This document shows, piece after piece, positions 9,561 through 18,647 of a DNA stretch of 53,340 bases (its first letter is position 1; every line of letters begins with the position of its first letter). Both the position numbers and the translations under genes were made by a program. The notes below the pieces were generated by a model that was given only the letters and a program-made list of their open reading frames with translations, was not told the origin of the DNA and ran no database searches. The DNA is taken from NCBI GenBank assembly GCA_963169165.1, contig CAUJFL010000425.1:1-53340 (forward strand), read 5' to 3'. This DNA comes from Myxococcota bacterium (GTDB lineage: Bacteria > Myxococcota_A > Polyangia > Polyangiales > Polyangiaceae).

Positions 9561-10567
9561 CGGCCGCGCGGCAGGCGCGCGTGGATCCGTCGCTGCGCGC
9601 GCTCGCGGTGCGCGTCGAGGCGCTGGCCTCGCGCGTGGGGCTCGTCGGTCGGGCGACCCCGCTCGGGTATGCGGCCGAGGTGACGCGGCTGATCCTGGCG
9701 GCGCGCGCGCGCAGCCCCGTCACGCCGCGGTTCGTGTATCGACCCTCGGACGATCTCGACCCGCTCGCGCGCGCGCTCGATCCGGTGATCTCGAGCCTCG
9801 GCGGCGCGCGCGGCTTCGCGGGTGAGATCGGCGCGCGCGCGGCCGAGGCGCGGCTCGAGACGGAGCTCGCCCGCGGCATCGGCGCGCCAGGCTTTGCGGC
9901 GCTCGCGGCCACGCGGTTCACCTCGACGCCCGACGACGACGCCCGCGCGGCGCGGTGGGCGCGCCTGTCGTCGAGCGACGACGACGAGCCGCGGTTCGTG
10001 AGCGACGACGGCGCCGAGCCGCGCTCGCTGCTCGCGACGATGCGGCGCGCGGTGGGCGCGCTGAGGTTGCCCGTCCGCGTCGTCGCGTGGCCCGATCTTG
10101 CGGCGCTCGCGGCGACCGGCGACGGCGTCGTGCAGATCGCCGAGGGCCGCCTCCACACCGAGCGGCAGGCGCAGCGGATCGTGGTCCACGAGCTCGAGGG
10201 GCACGTCTTGCCGCGGTTGCGACGAGCCGCCGACGGCGCGCCGATGCGGGCGGCGGGCGCGGTCGATCTCGAGGAGGGGCGCGCGCTGGTCGCCGAGCGA
10301 CGCGCCGGGCTGCTCGACCGGACGCGTCGCGCCGAGCTGGGCCGCCGCCACGTGGCCGCCACGCGCGCCCACGCGGGCGCGGACCTCTGGCAGATCGTCG
10401 AAGGGCTGGAGGAGCTGGGCGAGCGCCCCGACGGCGCCGTGCGGATGGCCGCGCGCGCGCTGCGTGGCGGAGGTCTCGGCCGCGAGCGGGTCTACGCCCC
10501 CGCGTATCGACGCGCGTCTGCCGAGGCCGCCCGCGAGCACATTGAATATTACCCGGACAAATCTTGA
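9557..10567 (+). CDS. DUF1704-like metallopeptidase (tyrosine/catechol carboxypeptidase superfamily)
   Basis: A 336-residue protein with the zinc motif HELEGH (HExxxH, about residue 211) and a downstream DLEEGRALVAE block that supplies a likely third Glu ligand. This arrangement is characteristic of DUF1704, whose eukaryotic members include the tubulin tyrosine carboxypeptidase MATCAP. The bacterial substrate is unknown. The protein is shorter and more Arg/Ala-rich than many bacterial DUF1704 members. It begins with GTG overlapping the phoH-like stop. Its 3' end is an AT-rich stretch that also contains the promoter of the next gene. The family call rests on the motif and its surroundings. Confidence 0.7.
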   Translation: MTAARQARVDPSLRALAVRVEALASRVGLVGRATPLGYAAEVTRLILAARARSPVTPRFVYRPSDDLDPLARALDPVISSLGGARGFAGEIGARAAEARLETELARGIGAPGFAALAATRFTSTPDDDARAARWARLSSSDDDEPRFVSDDGAEPRSLLATMRRAVGALRLPVRVVAWPDLAALAATGDGVVQIAEGRLHTERQAQRIVVHELEGHVLPRLRRAADGAPMRAAGAVDLEEGRALVAERRAGLLDRTRRAELGRRHVAATRAHAGADLWQIVEGLEELGERPDGAVRMAARALRGGGLGRERVYAPAYRRASAEAAREHIEYYPDKS

Positions 10568-10590
10568 CCTGATTATATCCGGGTGATAAT
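10548..10590 (+). promoter_or_regulatory. Sigma-70-like promoter with inverted-repeat operator candidate
   Basis: TTGACC at 10564-10569 and GATAAT at 10585-10590 are separated by 15 bases. The GATAAT box ends nine bases before the ATG at 10600, which would give a leaderless or nearly leaderless transcript. Perfect 7-base arms ACCCGGA (10551-10557) and TCCGGGT (10578-10584) flank the -35 and spacer, so a repressor could bind across it. The stretch is strikingly AT-rich for this genome and overlaps the end of the upstream coding sequence. Confidence 0.5.
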
Positions 10591-10599
10591 GGTCGGCCC

Positions 10600-11163
10600 A
10601 TGACTGACACGACGTATGTCGCGTTCGCCGGGGCGCGGCGCGTGGCCGAGGGTTCGCTCGACGAGGTGCTGCCTGTGTTGAAGCGAAGGTTCGACGAGCG
10701 CGCGGGCGACCTCGTGCTGGTGTTCGAGCGGGAGACGGGGCGGCAGGTCGACTTCGATCTGCGGGGGACGCTGGCCGAGGCGTTCGCGAGGGTGGCGCCG
10801 AGCGCGCCGCGCGGACCGGGGCGCCCACGCCTCGGCGTCGCGAGCCGCGAGGTCTCGCTCCTGCCCCGCCACTGGGAATGGCTCGAGCAGCAGCCGACGG
10901 GAGCCTCGGCGGCGCTGCGGCGGCTCGTCGACGCCGCGATGAAGGCAGATCCCGAGGGTGAGCGCGCGCGGCAGCGTCGGGACGCGCTCTTCCGAGTGCT
11001 GACCGCGATCGCGGGCGATCGGCCGGGGTTCGAGGAGGCGTGCCGCGCGCTCTACGCCGGCGACGCCTCGGCGTTCGGGGCGCGGATCGCGCGCTGGCCT
11101 CGCGACGTGCGCGCGTACGCCGAGGCGCGCGTCGCCGACGCGCCGCGGGCGGAGGGCGCGTGA
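10600..11163 (+). CDS. DUF2239 family protein
   Basis: A 187-residue cytoplasmic protein of unknown function. It shows the whole DUF2239 signature: an N-terminal TYVAFAGARRVAEG, then ETGRQVDFDLRGT, then RGPGRPRLGVASREVSLLPR followed by HWEWLEQQPTGASAALRRLV. No signal peptide or membrane helix is seen. The start at ATG 10600 is set by homology to the family N-terminus and sits directly downstream of a promoter-like element. There is no Shine-Dalgarno sequence (GGTCGGCCC precedes the ATG). It is coupled to the next gene by a GTGA overlap. Confidence 0.88.
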   Translation: MTDTTYVAFAGARRVAEGSLDEVLPVLKRRFDERAGDLVLVFERETGRQVDFDLRGTLAEAFARVAPSAPRGPGRPRLGVASREVSLLPRHWEWLEQQPTGASAALRRLVDAAMKADPEGERARQRRDALFRVLTAIAGDRPGFEEACRALYAGDASAFGARIARWPRDVRAYAEARVADAPRAEGA

Positions 11164-12005
11164 CCACCCGGCGTGGCGCACGCGCGCTCTCGGGGTTCGG
11201 GGCGGCCTCGACCGTCGCGCTGTCGTCCCTCGCGCTCACCGTGCCGGCCCAGACGCCGCCCGCGCCGCTCGCCACGGTGAAGATCGTCGACCTGACCAAC
11301 CTGACGCTGCCTGCGCCGGGTGATCCCGAGGGGGCGTATCGCGGAGGCCCCGTCGAGCTGGCGGTCGGCCTCGAGAACCTCGGCCCGGTCGCGGCGACGG
11401 TGACGCTGCGCGTGCGACGGGGGACCTTCGCGTTCTCGAAGGCGCTGACGGTGCCCCCGCGCACCAGCGTCGCGGCGGTCCCGGTGCGCCTCGTCGATCC
11501 GGCGGGCGTCGCGGGCTGCGCGCCGAGCGTGTACACGATGACGCTCGACGGAGAGGCCGCCGACCAGCGCGCGCGCGTCGCCAGCGTCGTGCCGACGTGC
11601 GCGTGGACCGGCGCCGTCGACGACGCCTGGGGCGGCCGCGCGCCCGACGCGGCGGCGCGAAAGAAGGCCGTGATCGCGGCGGTCGAGGTGGCGCAGCCCC
11701 CGAGCTGCGCGGCGCCGTCGAGGCTGAAGGTCGCGCTCGAGAACCGCGCGCCGAGGGCCGCGCGGTCGCTGGCCGTCGAGGTGAGGGCGGGCGATGACTC
11801 GCGAACGGTGTCCGCTCCCATCCGGCTGGCGCCCGGCGCCCGCGGGAGCGTGACCGTGCAGTCGCGGGGCGGAGACACGCCGCCCGAGCCGCGCCTCTCG
11901 CTGGTCGACCCGTCGGGCGCGTTCACGCCCGACATCGCCAACCGCGGCGTCGCGGTGAGGTGGCGGCGGCTGTGTCACCTCTCGGTGACGCCGGTCTCGC
12001 CGTAG
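11160..12005 (+). CDS. Exported protein of unknown function
   Basis: A 281-residue protein starting at a GTG that overlaps the DUF2239 stop. A hydrophobic signal peptide (about residues 8-30, ending near VPAQTPPAP) is followed by two regions that read like beta-sandwich repeats (VELAVGLENLGPVAATVTLRV and a second, LKVALENRAPRAARSLAVEV). These resemble the CARDB/NEW3-type adhesion folds found in extracellular proteins. There is no catalytic motif. It ends two bases before the end of the convergent kinase gene, leaving no room for a separate terminator. Confidence 0.7.
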   Translation: MTTRRGARALSGFGAASTVALSSLALTVPAQTPPAPLATVKIVDLTNLTLPAPGDPEGAYRGGPVELAVGLENLGPVAATVTLRVRRGTFAFSKALTVPPRTSVAAVPVRLVDPAGVAGCAPSVYTMTLDGEAADQRARVASVVPTCAWTGAVDDAWGGRAPDAAARKKAVIAAVEVAQPPSCAAPSRLKVALENRAPRAARSLAVEVRAGDDSRTVSAPIRLAPGARGSVTVQSRGGDTPPEPRLSLVDPSGAFTPDIANRGVAVRWRRLCHLSVTPVSP

Positions 12006-12007
12006 CG

Positions 12008-13492
12008 TCAATCCATCGTCTCGCGGATGCGCGGCCCGTGCGTCGAGGCGGGAGGAGGGCGTGGGCGAGGCGACGCGGACGGGGCCGCGCCGTGGGCGGA
12101 GCGTGGCGTCGCGCTCTTCGCCTGCGGGGGCTTCGGCGCGGCGGTCACGATCGACGTCGCGCACGGCATCGGCGGCGTGTCACCCGACGTGGCCGCGGTC
12201 GCGCTGGGCGCGTCCTCGTCGGTGGGCGGCGGCTCGGGCGCGCGGGTGATCGTGATCGTGGCTCCGACGGCCGCGGTGACCAGCGCGAGCGCGGCGGTCA
12301 GCGCGACGACCCACCCGCGGCCCCGCGCGGGCGCGGTGTAGCCCGCGAACCTCGGGCGAGCCGCGGCCGTCGGCGACGCTCGCTCGGGCTCGAGCGCCGG
12401 TGTCTGACCGGGTGACAGCGCGGTGGCGGGAGGCGCTTCGACCGTGGACGGGCGCGGCCCTCCGAGGCCGCCGAGCTGCGCGAGGGCGGTCGGAGCGTCT
12501 GCGAGCACCTGGGGCGCGGCGAGCGCCAGCACCGGCACCGTCGCGGGTCCACGAGGGGGCACGCGGGCGGCCGCCCCGGCGCCGTCCTCGCGCCACGAGC
12601 GTCGAGAGCTCGACCCTGGAAGGCTGACGGCCTCGAGGGGCGCGCCCTCTCGCCAGGCGACGAGCGTGGAGCGGAGCGCGTCGGCGCTGGGCCAGCGATC
12701 CTCGCGACGCTTCGCCATCGCGCGCTGGACGATCAGCACGAGGCTTCGATCGAGCGCGGGCACGTAGGTGCGAGGATCGGGCGGCTCCTTCAGGACGACG
12801 TCGAACAGCACCTCGTTGACCGACGAGCCAGAGAAGGGAGCGCGACCCGTGAGCAGCTCGTAGAGCAGCACGCCCGCCGCGTAGACGTCGACGCGCGCGT
12901 CGATCTGCTTCTCTCCTCGCGCCTGCTCGGGCGCCATGTACATCGGCGTGCCGATGGCCATCCCCGTGCAAGTCATCCTGAGGTTCTCGAGGCCGCCGCC
13001 GACCATGCAGACGCCGAAGTCGAGGAGCTTGACGAAATCCGGGTGAGGTCCCTTGTCGCACACCCAGATGTTCTCGGGCTTGAGGTCCCGGTGCACGACG
13101 CCGACCGCGTGCGCGGCCGACAGCCCGTCGAGCACCTGCGTCGCGAGCGGCAGCGCGCGCTCCGGGGTGAGGCTCCCGGCCCGGGCGATGCGCGCGGAGA
13201 GCGGCTCGCCGGTCAGCAGCTCGAGCACCATGTACGACACCCCGTCGGAGGTGCGTCCAGCGTCGAGCACCTCGACGATGTGCGGCGAGCCTATCCGGCT
13301 CGCGACGGCCGCCTCCTGCTGGAAGCGCGCGACCGCGGTCGCGTCGGCGGCGATCTCGGCGTGGAGCACCTTCAGCGCGACCCGACGCCCGATGCGGACG
13401 TTCTCGGCCTCGTAGACCGCGCCCATGCCGCCGCTGCCGAGCTGGCGCACGATCTGGTACTTGCCGTCGAAGAGCTGGCCGATCTCTGGCAT
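12008..13492 (-). CDS. Membrane-anchored Ser/Thr protein kinase
   Basis: A Hanks-type kinase of about 494 residues. The kinase domain spans about residues 10-275, with glycine loop LGSGGMGAVYEAE, ATP lysine in VALKVLH, catalytic VHRDLKPENI, LLDFGVCM and APEQARGEKQ. A Pro/Ala-rich linker leads to one transmembrane helix (VVALTAALALVTAAVGATI, about 415-433) and a short Pro/Thr-rich outer tail without PASTA or other sensor domains. I chose ATG 13492 (MPEIGQLFDGKYQIV) because the family starts just before the glycine loop; the upstream extension is not kinase-like. A second kinase lies upstream on the same strand. Confidence 0.92.
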   Translation of the reverse strand: MPEIGQLFDGKYQIVRQLGSGGMGAVYEAENVRIGRRVALKVLHAEIAADATAVARFQQEAAVASRIGSPHIVEVLDAGRTSDGVSYMVLELLTGEPLSARIARAGSLTPERALPLATQVLDGLSAAHAVGVVHRDLKPENIWVCDKGPHPDFVKLLDFGVCMVGGGLENLRMTCTGMAIGTPMYMAPEQARGEKQIDARVDVYAAGVLLYELLTGRAPFSGSSVNEVLFDVVLKEPPDPRTYVPALDRSLVLIVQRAMAKRREDRWPSADALRSTLVAWREGAPLEAVSLPGSSSRRSWREDGAGAAARVPPRGPATVPVLALAAPQVLADAPTALAQLGGLGGPRPSTVEAPPATALSPGQTPALEPERASPTAAARPRFAGYTAPARGRGWVVALTAALALVTAAVGATITITRAPEPPPTDEDAPSATAATSGDTPPMPCATSIVTAAPKPPQAKSATPRSAHGAAPSASPRPRPPPASTHGPRIRETMD

Positions 13493-13647
13493 CCCCGCGA
13501 CCACGCAGTCTAGCAGCGAGTTCGGGTGCTCGCGCTCCTGACCGCCGCACCTGCGGATGCATTCAGCGTGGCGCGAGGACGAGGCGCATGTCAAGTATGA
13601 CTGGATCGGGTCCCCGCGACCGCGCAGCGAATCAGCGGTCGAGGAGC

Positions 13648-14724
13648 TCATCCGACCAGCGACGACAGCATCGGTAGCCACGGCACGACGCGAGGGCCGC
13701 GGCCGCTCTCCGGGGGGGCGTCGGGTTCGGCGGACATCGCCACGCGCAGCCGGCGTTGCCGCTCGGCGAGGCGCGTCCCGGCGAGCTCATCGATGAACGC
13801 CGCGACCTCGGCGCTCGTCGCGAGCTCCCCCGCGAGGGCGCGTGAGAGATCATCGGCCAGCTCGTCCGCGCTCGAGTAGCGCTCGCCTGGCACGCGCTGC
13901 ATCGCGCGGACGACCACGGCGTCGAGATCGTCGGGCAGGCACGGACAGATGGCGCGCGGGGCGGGCAGCGGCGACGTCAAGAGTCGCTGCAAGGTCGCCA
14001 TCGTGTTGTTCGCGCGGAACGGGTGCTTGCCCGTCAGCAGCTGGAACAGCATCACGCCGATCGGGAACAGATCGGCGCGGCGATCGAGGTGCTCTCCGAG
14101 CGCCTGCTCCGGCGCCATGTAGCCGAGCTTGCCCTTGGCGTTGCCGGGCTCGGTGCGCTCGCCCGCGACCAGCGTGGCCTTCGCGAGCCCGAAGTCGAGC
14201 AGCTTCACCTGTCCGTCGCGCGACACCATCACGTTCTGCGGGGACACGTCGCGGTGCACGAGGCCGAGCGACGCGCCGTCCTCGCCCGTGAGCCCGTGGG
14301 CCGCGTGCAGCCCCGCGCAGACGTCGAGCATCAGCCGCCCGATGATCGGCAGCGGGAACCCGCGCCCCAGCGCGAGCACGTCGCGGGTGAGCGCGCTGAG
14401 CGGCTCGCCGTCCACCCACTCCATCACGAGGTACAAGAGATCGCCCGCCTCGCCGAGATCGAGGACGGAGACGACGTTCGGGTGGTGGATGCGCGACGCG
14501 TAGTGCGCCTCATCGAGGAACATGCCCACGAACGACGGGTCCTCCGCGAGCGCCGCCGAGATCGTCTTGATGGCGACGAGGCGCTCGAACCCGCGCGCGC
14601 CGAGCACCCTCGCGGCCCACACGTTGGCCATCCCGCCTTGCGCGAGCGGCAGGAGACATTCGTATCGCCCGAGCTTCACCGAGGGGCCTGGGGCGACGAG
14701 GACTGGGCGGGTTGGATCGGACAT
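13648..14724 (-). CDS. Soluble Ser/Thr protein kinase
   Basis: A 358-residue Hanks-type kinase. It shows glycine loop LAQGGMANVWAARV, VAIKTI, the catalytic loop VHRDVSPQNVMV, LLDFGLAKA and GYMAPEQALGEH. The HRDVSPQN variant is typical of myxobacterial kinases. No membrane helix is visible, and the C-terminal 80 residues are a short helical tail. It is co-oriented with the membrane-anchored kinase 155 bases downstream, so the two could form a cascade. That is inferred from position only. Confidence 0.92.
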   Translation of the reverse strand: MSDPTRPVLVAPGPSVKLGRYECLLPLAQGGMANVWAARVLGARGFERLVAIKTISAALAEDPSFVGMFLDEAHYASRIHHPNVVSVLDLGEAGDLLYLVMEWVDGEPLSALTRDVLALGRGFPLPIIGRLMLDVCAGLHAAHGLTGEDGASLGLVHRDVSPQNVMVSRDGQVKLLDFGLAKATLVAGERTEPGNAKGKLGYMAPEQALGEHLDRRADLFPIGVMLFQLLTGKHPFRANNTMATLQRLLTSPLPAPRAICPCLPDDLDAVVVRAMQRVPGERYSSADELADDLSRALAGELATSAEVAAFIDELAGTRLAERQRRLRVAMSAEPDAPPESGRGPRVVPWLPMLSSLVG

Positions 14725-14868
14725 GCCGTGTCGTTGAGCAACCCCCGGGCCACGCCTGATTCACCGAGAAAACAAGGCGGTTGTGGCCGCGCCGGGGTGA
14801 GCGGGCGGATCAGGGGAGTGATCGATCCGATCCTGGTCCCGCCCGCGGACGAGGGCCGCGCGCTCGGC

Positions 14869-16683
14869 TCAGGCGCCGCGCCAGTCGTCGCCCGCGTGGC
14901 GATCGAGCTCGCCGCGATCGGCCTCGAACTGCCGCTCGAGCTGCTCGCGCGCCGCCCGGGCGCGCTGCGTGCGCTCGCGCTGATCGAGGTCGGTGCCGCG
15001 CAGCTCCTCGAGCAGCTCGACGTTGTGTCGACGGAACTTGGCCGCGCGCTCGAACGCCTCGTGCGCGCCGACGCCGAGCGCCTCGAGCGCTCGCCGACCC
15101 GCCGAGAGCGCCGAGTCGAACGTCTCGCGCTCGACGACGACGACCCCGCGCCGCCGCAGCTCGAGCCAGTGCGTGACGTTGCGCGCGCGCGCGACGATCG
15201 TGAGGTGAGGAAAGTGATGTTGCGCGAGGTCGACCAGGGCGAGGCTCGCGGTCACGTCGTCGATCGCGTCGACCAGCACCTTCGCGCGAGAGGCGCCCGC
15301 GCTCTCGAGCAGATCGAGCCGCGTCGCGTCGCCATAGAAGACCTTGAAGCCGAAGCGGGAGAGGACGTCGATCGAGTCGGGATCGACGTCGAGCACGGTG
15401 GCGCGCAGCCCGCTCGCGAACAGCAGCCTCCCCACGATCTGCCCGAAGCGCCCGAACCCCGCGATGATCACCGGCGCGTCGTCCGCGTCGATCTCGTCTG
15501 GGGCGCGCGGCGCCGGGGCGCGTCGCCGCTGCCAGCGAGACACGGCGATCACGAGGAGCGGCGTGAGCGCCATCGACAGCGCGACCGTCAGCGTGAGGCG
15601 CTTGTCCCAGTCGCCGATCAGCAGGCGCGCCTCTGCGGCGACGCCGAACACGACGAACGCGAACTCTCCGCCCTGGGACAGCAGCGCCGCGAACATCGCG
15701 CCCTGGGGGCTCGGCCCGTCGTCGAGCCCCACGCGTCGCGCGACCAGCCACAGCGAGGCGAGCTTGACCGCGGTGAACCCCGCGACGAGCGCGAGCACCA
15801 CGAGCGGCTGGCGCGCGACCAGCCCGAAGTCGATCGACATGCCGACCGCGATGAAGAAGAGCCCCATCAGCAGGCCCTTGAACGGCTCGATGTCGGTCTC
15901 GAGCGCGTGGCGGTACTCGGAGCCGGCGAGCAGCACGCCCGCCAGGAACGCGCCGAGCCCCATCGACACGCCGACGCGCTCCATCAGCGACGCGATCCCG
16001 ATCACGAGCAGCAGCGCGAACGCGGTCGACACCTCGCGCAGGCCCGTCTTGGCGATCGCCCTCAGCAGCGGGCGCGTCGCGTAGCGCCCGAGCACGACGA
16101 CGCCGGCGATCGCCCCGACGACCTTCGCGAGGCCGAGCCAGCCCGAGCCATCGCTCTTCGCGCCGCCCTCGGCGAGCAGCGGCACGACGCCCACGAGCGG
16201 GATCGCCGCGAGGTCCTGGAACAGGAGCACGCCGAACGCCGCGCGCCCGACCGGCTGCGCGAGCAACCCACGCTCCCGCATCGTCTGCACCGCGATGGCC
16301 GTCGACGACAGCGCGACCGCGAGCCCCGCGACGAGCGCGCCCCTCCACGTGAGGCCCACGGCGAGGCCGCACCCGGCGAGCGCCGCGCCCGACGCGGCCA
16401 TCTGCAGCGCGCCCCCGCCGAAGACTGGTCCGCGCAGCTGCCAGAGACGTCGAGGCTCGAGCTCGAGCCCGATCAAGAACAGCATCAGGACGACGCCGAA
16501 CTCCGAGAAATGCAGGATGCTCTCGACGTCCGAGACGAGCCGGAGGCCGAACGGCCCTATCGCGCAGCCCGCCGCGAGGTAGCCGAGCACCGAGCCGAGC
16601 CGGAGCCGCGCGAAGATCGGGACGCAGACGACCGCGGCGCCCAGGTAGACGAGCGCGTCCTCGAGCAGGCCGCGCTCACTCAT
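14869..16683 (-). CDS. Kef-type K+/H+ antiporter with RCK (TrkA-N) domain
   Basis: CPA2-family monovalent cation:proton antiporter of 604 residues. About a dozen membrane helices (about residues 10-385) include [14 protein letters not shown] and the [18 protein letters not shown] helix. A Rossmann TrkA-N domain (about 405-520) follows, with the nucleotide motif [10 protein letters not shown] and a distal acidic residue in VLDVDPDS. In E. coli such RCK domains bind glutathione or NAD(H) and gate K+ efflux. Its start overlaps the 3' end of the flavodoxin-fold gene by eight bases, the same pairing as kefF-kefC or kefG-kefB. Confidence 0.92.
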   Translation of the reverse strand: MSERGLLEDALVYLGAAVVCVPIFARLRLGSVLGYLAAGCAIGPFGLRLVSDVESILHFSEFGVVLMLFLIGLELEPRRLWQLRGPVFGGGALQMAASGAALAGCGLAVGLTWRGALVAGLAVALSSTAIAVQTMRERGLLAQPVGRAAFGVLLFQDLAAIPLVGVVPLLAEGGAKSDGSGWLGLAKVVGAIAGVVVLGRYATRPLLRAIAKTGLREVSTAFALLLVIGIASLMERVGVSMGLGAFLAGVLLAGSEYRHALETDIEPFKGLLMGLFFIAVGMSIDFGLVARQPLVVLALVAGFTAVKLASLWLVARRVGLDDGPSPQGAMFAALLSQGGEFAFVVFGVAAEARLLIGDWDKRLTLTVALSMALTPLLVIAVSRWQRRRAPAPRAPDEIDADDAPVIIAGFGRFGQIVGRLLFASGLRATVLDVDPDSIDVLSRFGFKVFYGDATRLDLLESAGASRAKVLVDAIDDVTASLALVDLAQHHFPHLTIVARARNVTHWLELRRRGVVVVERETFDSALSAGRRALEALGVGAHEAFERAAKFRRHNVELLEELRGTDLDQRERTQRARAAREQLERQFEADRGELDRHAGDDWRGA

Positions 16684-17218
16684 CGGCCGAGGCCTCGCGC
16701 GCGCCGAGGGACACGAGCCGCGCGCGGTACTCCGCGCCCCGCTCGGCGAGCGCCGCGGCGGAGAGGTGGTGAGCGCCGTGGACGATGAGCGGCTCGAGCC
16801 AGCGCATCCCGCAGAAGCGCGCGGTCTGCCGCAGCGGCGGCGCGAACGCCTCGAACGGCTCGCCGTGCGGCCCGTCGTCGGCGTAGGCGTCGAGCTCGCC
16901 GCCCGTCGTCGTGACCCACAGGCACGCCTTGCCCGCGAGCGCGCGGCCGCCGCCGTACGCCCAGCCTCGCGCGAGGACCTTCTCGAACCACAGCTTCAAC
17001 AGCGCGGGCGCCGAGTACCAGTAGAGCGGGTGCTGCCAGACGACGACGTCGGCGCCCGCGAGCGCGCGCCGCTCGGCCTCGACGTCGATCGAGAGGTCCG
17101 GGTAGAGATCGTACAGCGGGCGGCGCTCGACCAGCTCGAGCTCCGAGATCGCCGCCGTGAGCGCGCGGTTCGCGATCGAGCGATCGGGGTAGGGGTGCGC
17201 GGAGACGACGACGATCAC
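16676..17218 (-). CDS. KefF/KefG-like NAD(P)H oxidoreductase (flavodoxin fold)
   Basis: A 180-residue protein of the NAD(P)H:quinone oxidoreductase/YhaH fold. It has [17 protein letters not shown] at the N-terminus (FMN phosphate region), [30 protein letters not shown], and [13 protein letters not shown]. These match Kef ancillary subunits, which bind and regulate the antiporter and reduce quinones or electrophiles. The GTG start at 17218 is the first in frame at the beta-1 strand. It overlaps the antiporter gene and is divergent from a LysR regulator 87 bases away. Confidence 0.88.
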   Translation of the reverse strand: MIVVVSAHPYPDRSIANRALTAAISELELVERRPLYDLYPDLSIDVEAERRALAGADVVVWQHPLYWYSAPALLKLWFEKVLARGWAYGGGRALAGKACLWVTTTGGELDAYADDGPHGEPFEAFAPPLRQTARFCGMRWLEPLIVHGAHHLSAAALAERGAEYRARLVSLGAREASADE

Positions 17219-17305
17219 GCCGGGTGGGCGCGTATCTCGCTCACCCTGGCGACGCAACGCGCCGCCCGCTTGACCGGCCGCGCGGCGCCGTCGACGCTGG
17301 CCGCG

Positions 17306-18187
17306 ATGCGAGAGGAGCTCGAGCTGTCGTCGCTCGTCGTGTTCGTCGAGGTCGCGCAGCGCGGCGGGTTCTCGCTCGCGGCGCGCGCGCTCGAGCTGCC
17401 ACGCGCGACCGTGAGCAGAAAGATCGCGGAGCTCGAGGCGAGCCTCGGCGCGCGGCTCTTTCAGCGCACGACGAGGCGCGTGCAGCTGACGTTCGCGGGC
17501 CGAGAGCTGCACGCGCGGGCGGTTCGGATCATCGACGAGCTGGTCGACGCCCGCCGCGCGATCGCCGAGCTGTCGTCCGCGCCGCGCGGCACGGTCCGCG
17601 TGACGGCGCCGCTCGCGCTGTCGCTGATCGGCCCGCTCATCGCGGACTTTCTCGCGCGGCACGCCGAGGTCGCCATCGAGCTGGTCTGCACCGATCGCCG
17701 CGTCGACCTCGTCGAGGAGCGCTTCGACGTCGCGCTCCGCGCGGGCCCGAGTCCCGACTCGACCCTCGTGTCGCGCAGGGTGGGCGCGGTGCGGCGGCTG
17801 CTGGTCGCCGCGCCGAAGGTGGCCGCGGGGCTGCGGCGCGCGACGTCGCTCGAGGAGCTCGAGAAGCGCCCGTGCGTCGCGTTCGCGCCCGAGGGGTCGA
17901 CCTGGGAGCTCCTGCGCGAGGGGCGTCGGCGCGCGGTGAAGCTCCGCCCGCGCCTCGTGGTCAACGACTACCAGGTGCTGCACGAGGTCGCGCGCGCGGG
18001 CTTCGGCGTCGCGTTGCTGCCCGAGCACCTCTGCGCGGACGATCTTCGCGAGGGGCGCCTCGACGTGGTGCTGCCGTCGTGGTCGGCGCCCGAGGTGCCG
18101 CTGTTCGCGCTGTGGCCGTCCTCTCGACATCTGTCACCGGCGGTCGCCGCGCTCGTCACGCACCTCGCGGAGGGGCTGGGGAGCTGA
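17306..18187 (+). CDS. LysR family transcriptional regulator
   Basis: 293 residues: an N-terminal winged helix-turn-helix (about residues 5-65, LELSSLVVFVEVAQRGGFSL, ATVSRKIAELEASLGARLFQ) and a C-terminal periplasmic-binding-protein-like effector domain (about 92-290, including GVALLPEHLCADD). ATG 17306 (MREELELS) is the usual start for this family; the longer open frame upstream is antisense to the oxidoreductase. The divergent arrangement with the KefF/KefG-like gene suggests it controls that operon in response to an electrophile or quinone-like signal. Confidence 0.93.
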   Translation: MREELELSSLVVFVEVAQRGGFSLAARALELPRATVSRKIAELEASLGARLFQRTTRRVQLTFAGRELHARAVRIIDELVDARRAIAELSSAPRGTVRVTAPLALSLIGPLIADFLARHAEVAIELVCTDRRVDLVEERFDVALRAGPSPDSTLVSRRVGAVRRLLVAAPKVAAGLRRATSLEELEKRPCVAFAPEGSTWELLREGRRRAVKLRPRLVVNDYQVLHEVARAGFGVALLPEHLCADDLREGRLDVVLPSWSAPEVPLFALWPSSRHLSPAVAALVTHLAEGLGS

Positions 18188-18279
18188 CGGGCCCGCCCGC
18201 CGACGGCGCGATCACAGGAGCGCGGGCGCCTCGCGCTCGAAGAGCAGTGGATACGGGTAACGGAGCTCGGGCAGCCCGG

Positions 18280-18591
18280 TCAGTCGACCCAGGGTGCGGC
18301 GCTGAGCGGGCGAGACGCCGTTCGATCGGCCCATCGCTCTCCTCTCGCGTGCAGCGCCGCGCGCCAGAACGCGAGCGTCCTGTCCGAGAGCTCGGGGTGG
18401 CCCTCGTCGCGCAGGAACCTGTGGACCTCGTCGCGGCCGTACGTCGCCAGCAGCCACCGCACGTCGACGAGGCGCCCGCGCTCGAGCCCGCGCGGGATCG
18501 CCGCGTCCGCGTGGGCGACGAGCTCGATCGACTCGAGCTCGACGTATCGGCCGGGATCGTCGCGGCGCGGCGTCGAGCCATGTCGCGGTCA
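18280..18591 (-). pseudogene. DUF6922-like protein with a frame-disrupted N-terminus
   Basis: The conserved part reads [20 protein letters not shown] then [19 protein letters not shown], typical of DUF6922-type proteins (about 100 residues, function unknown). In that frame the sequence [20 protein letters not shown] lies upstream, but a stop (18591-18589) precedes it and no ATG, GTG or TTG occurs before GTG 18462. The expected N-terminus (GTG 18591, [10 protein letters not shown]) is in another frame, and a single-base shift near 18561-18567 would join the two into a plausible protein. So this is either a pseudogene, a sequencing indel, or a short product from GTG 18462. Confidence 0.5.
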
Positions 18592-18647
18592 CCGTACCAT
18601 CTGGCGGTCGCGCGCGGCGAGGCGCGACCGGGCTCGACGCGCCGCGC

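Noticed and set aside
9428-11941. 837-codon minus-strand open frame
   Set aside because: Antisense to four plus-strand genes with recognisable families; composition is shadow-like.
14023-16788. 921-codon open frame on the plus strand across kinase and antiporter genes
   Set aside because: Shadow of high-GC coding on the opposite strand; it spans two genes and has an Arg/Glu/His bias.
17222-17246. GGGTG/CACCC arms between the LysR and KefF/KefG-like genes as a LysR box
   Set aside because: Five-base arms in GC-rich DNA are weak evidence, and a clear T-N11-A motif was not seen.
18212-18592. Alternative reading of the DUF6922-like locus ending LTGLPELRYPYPLLFEREAP
   Set aside because: Its body is Arg-rich and unlike any family; only the short C-terminal piece looks protein-like, and the conserved DUF6922 core is in another frame.
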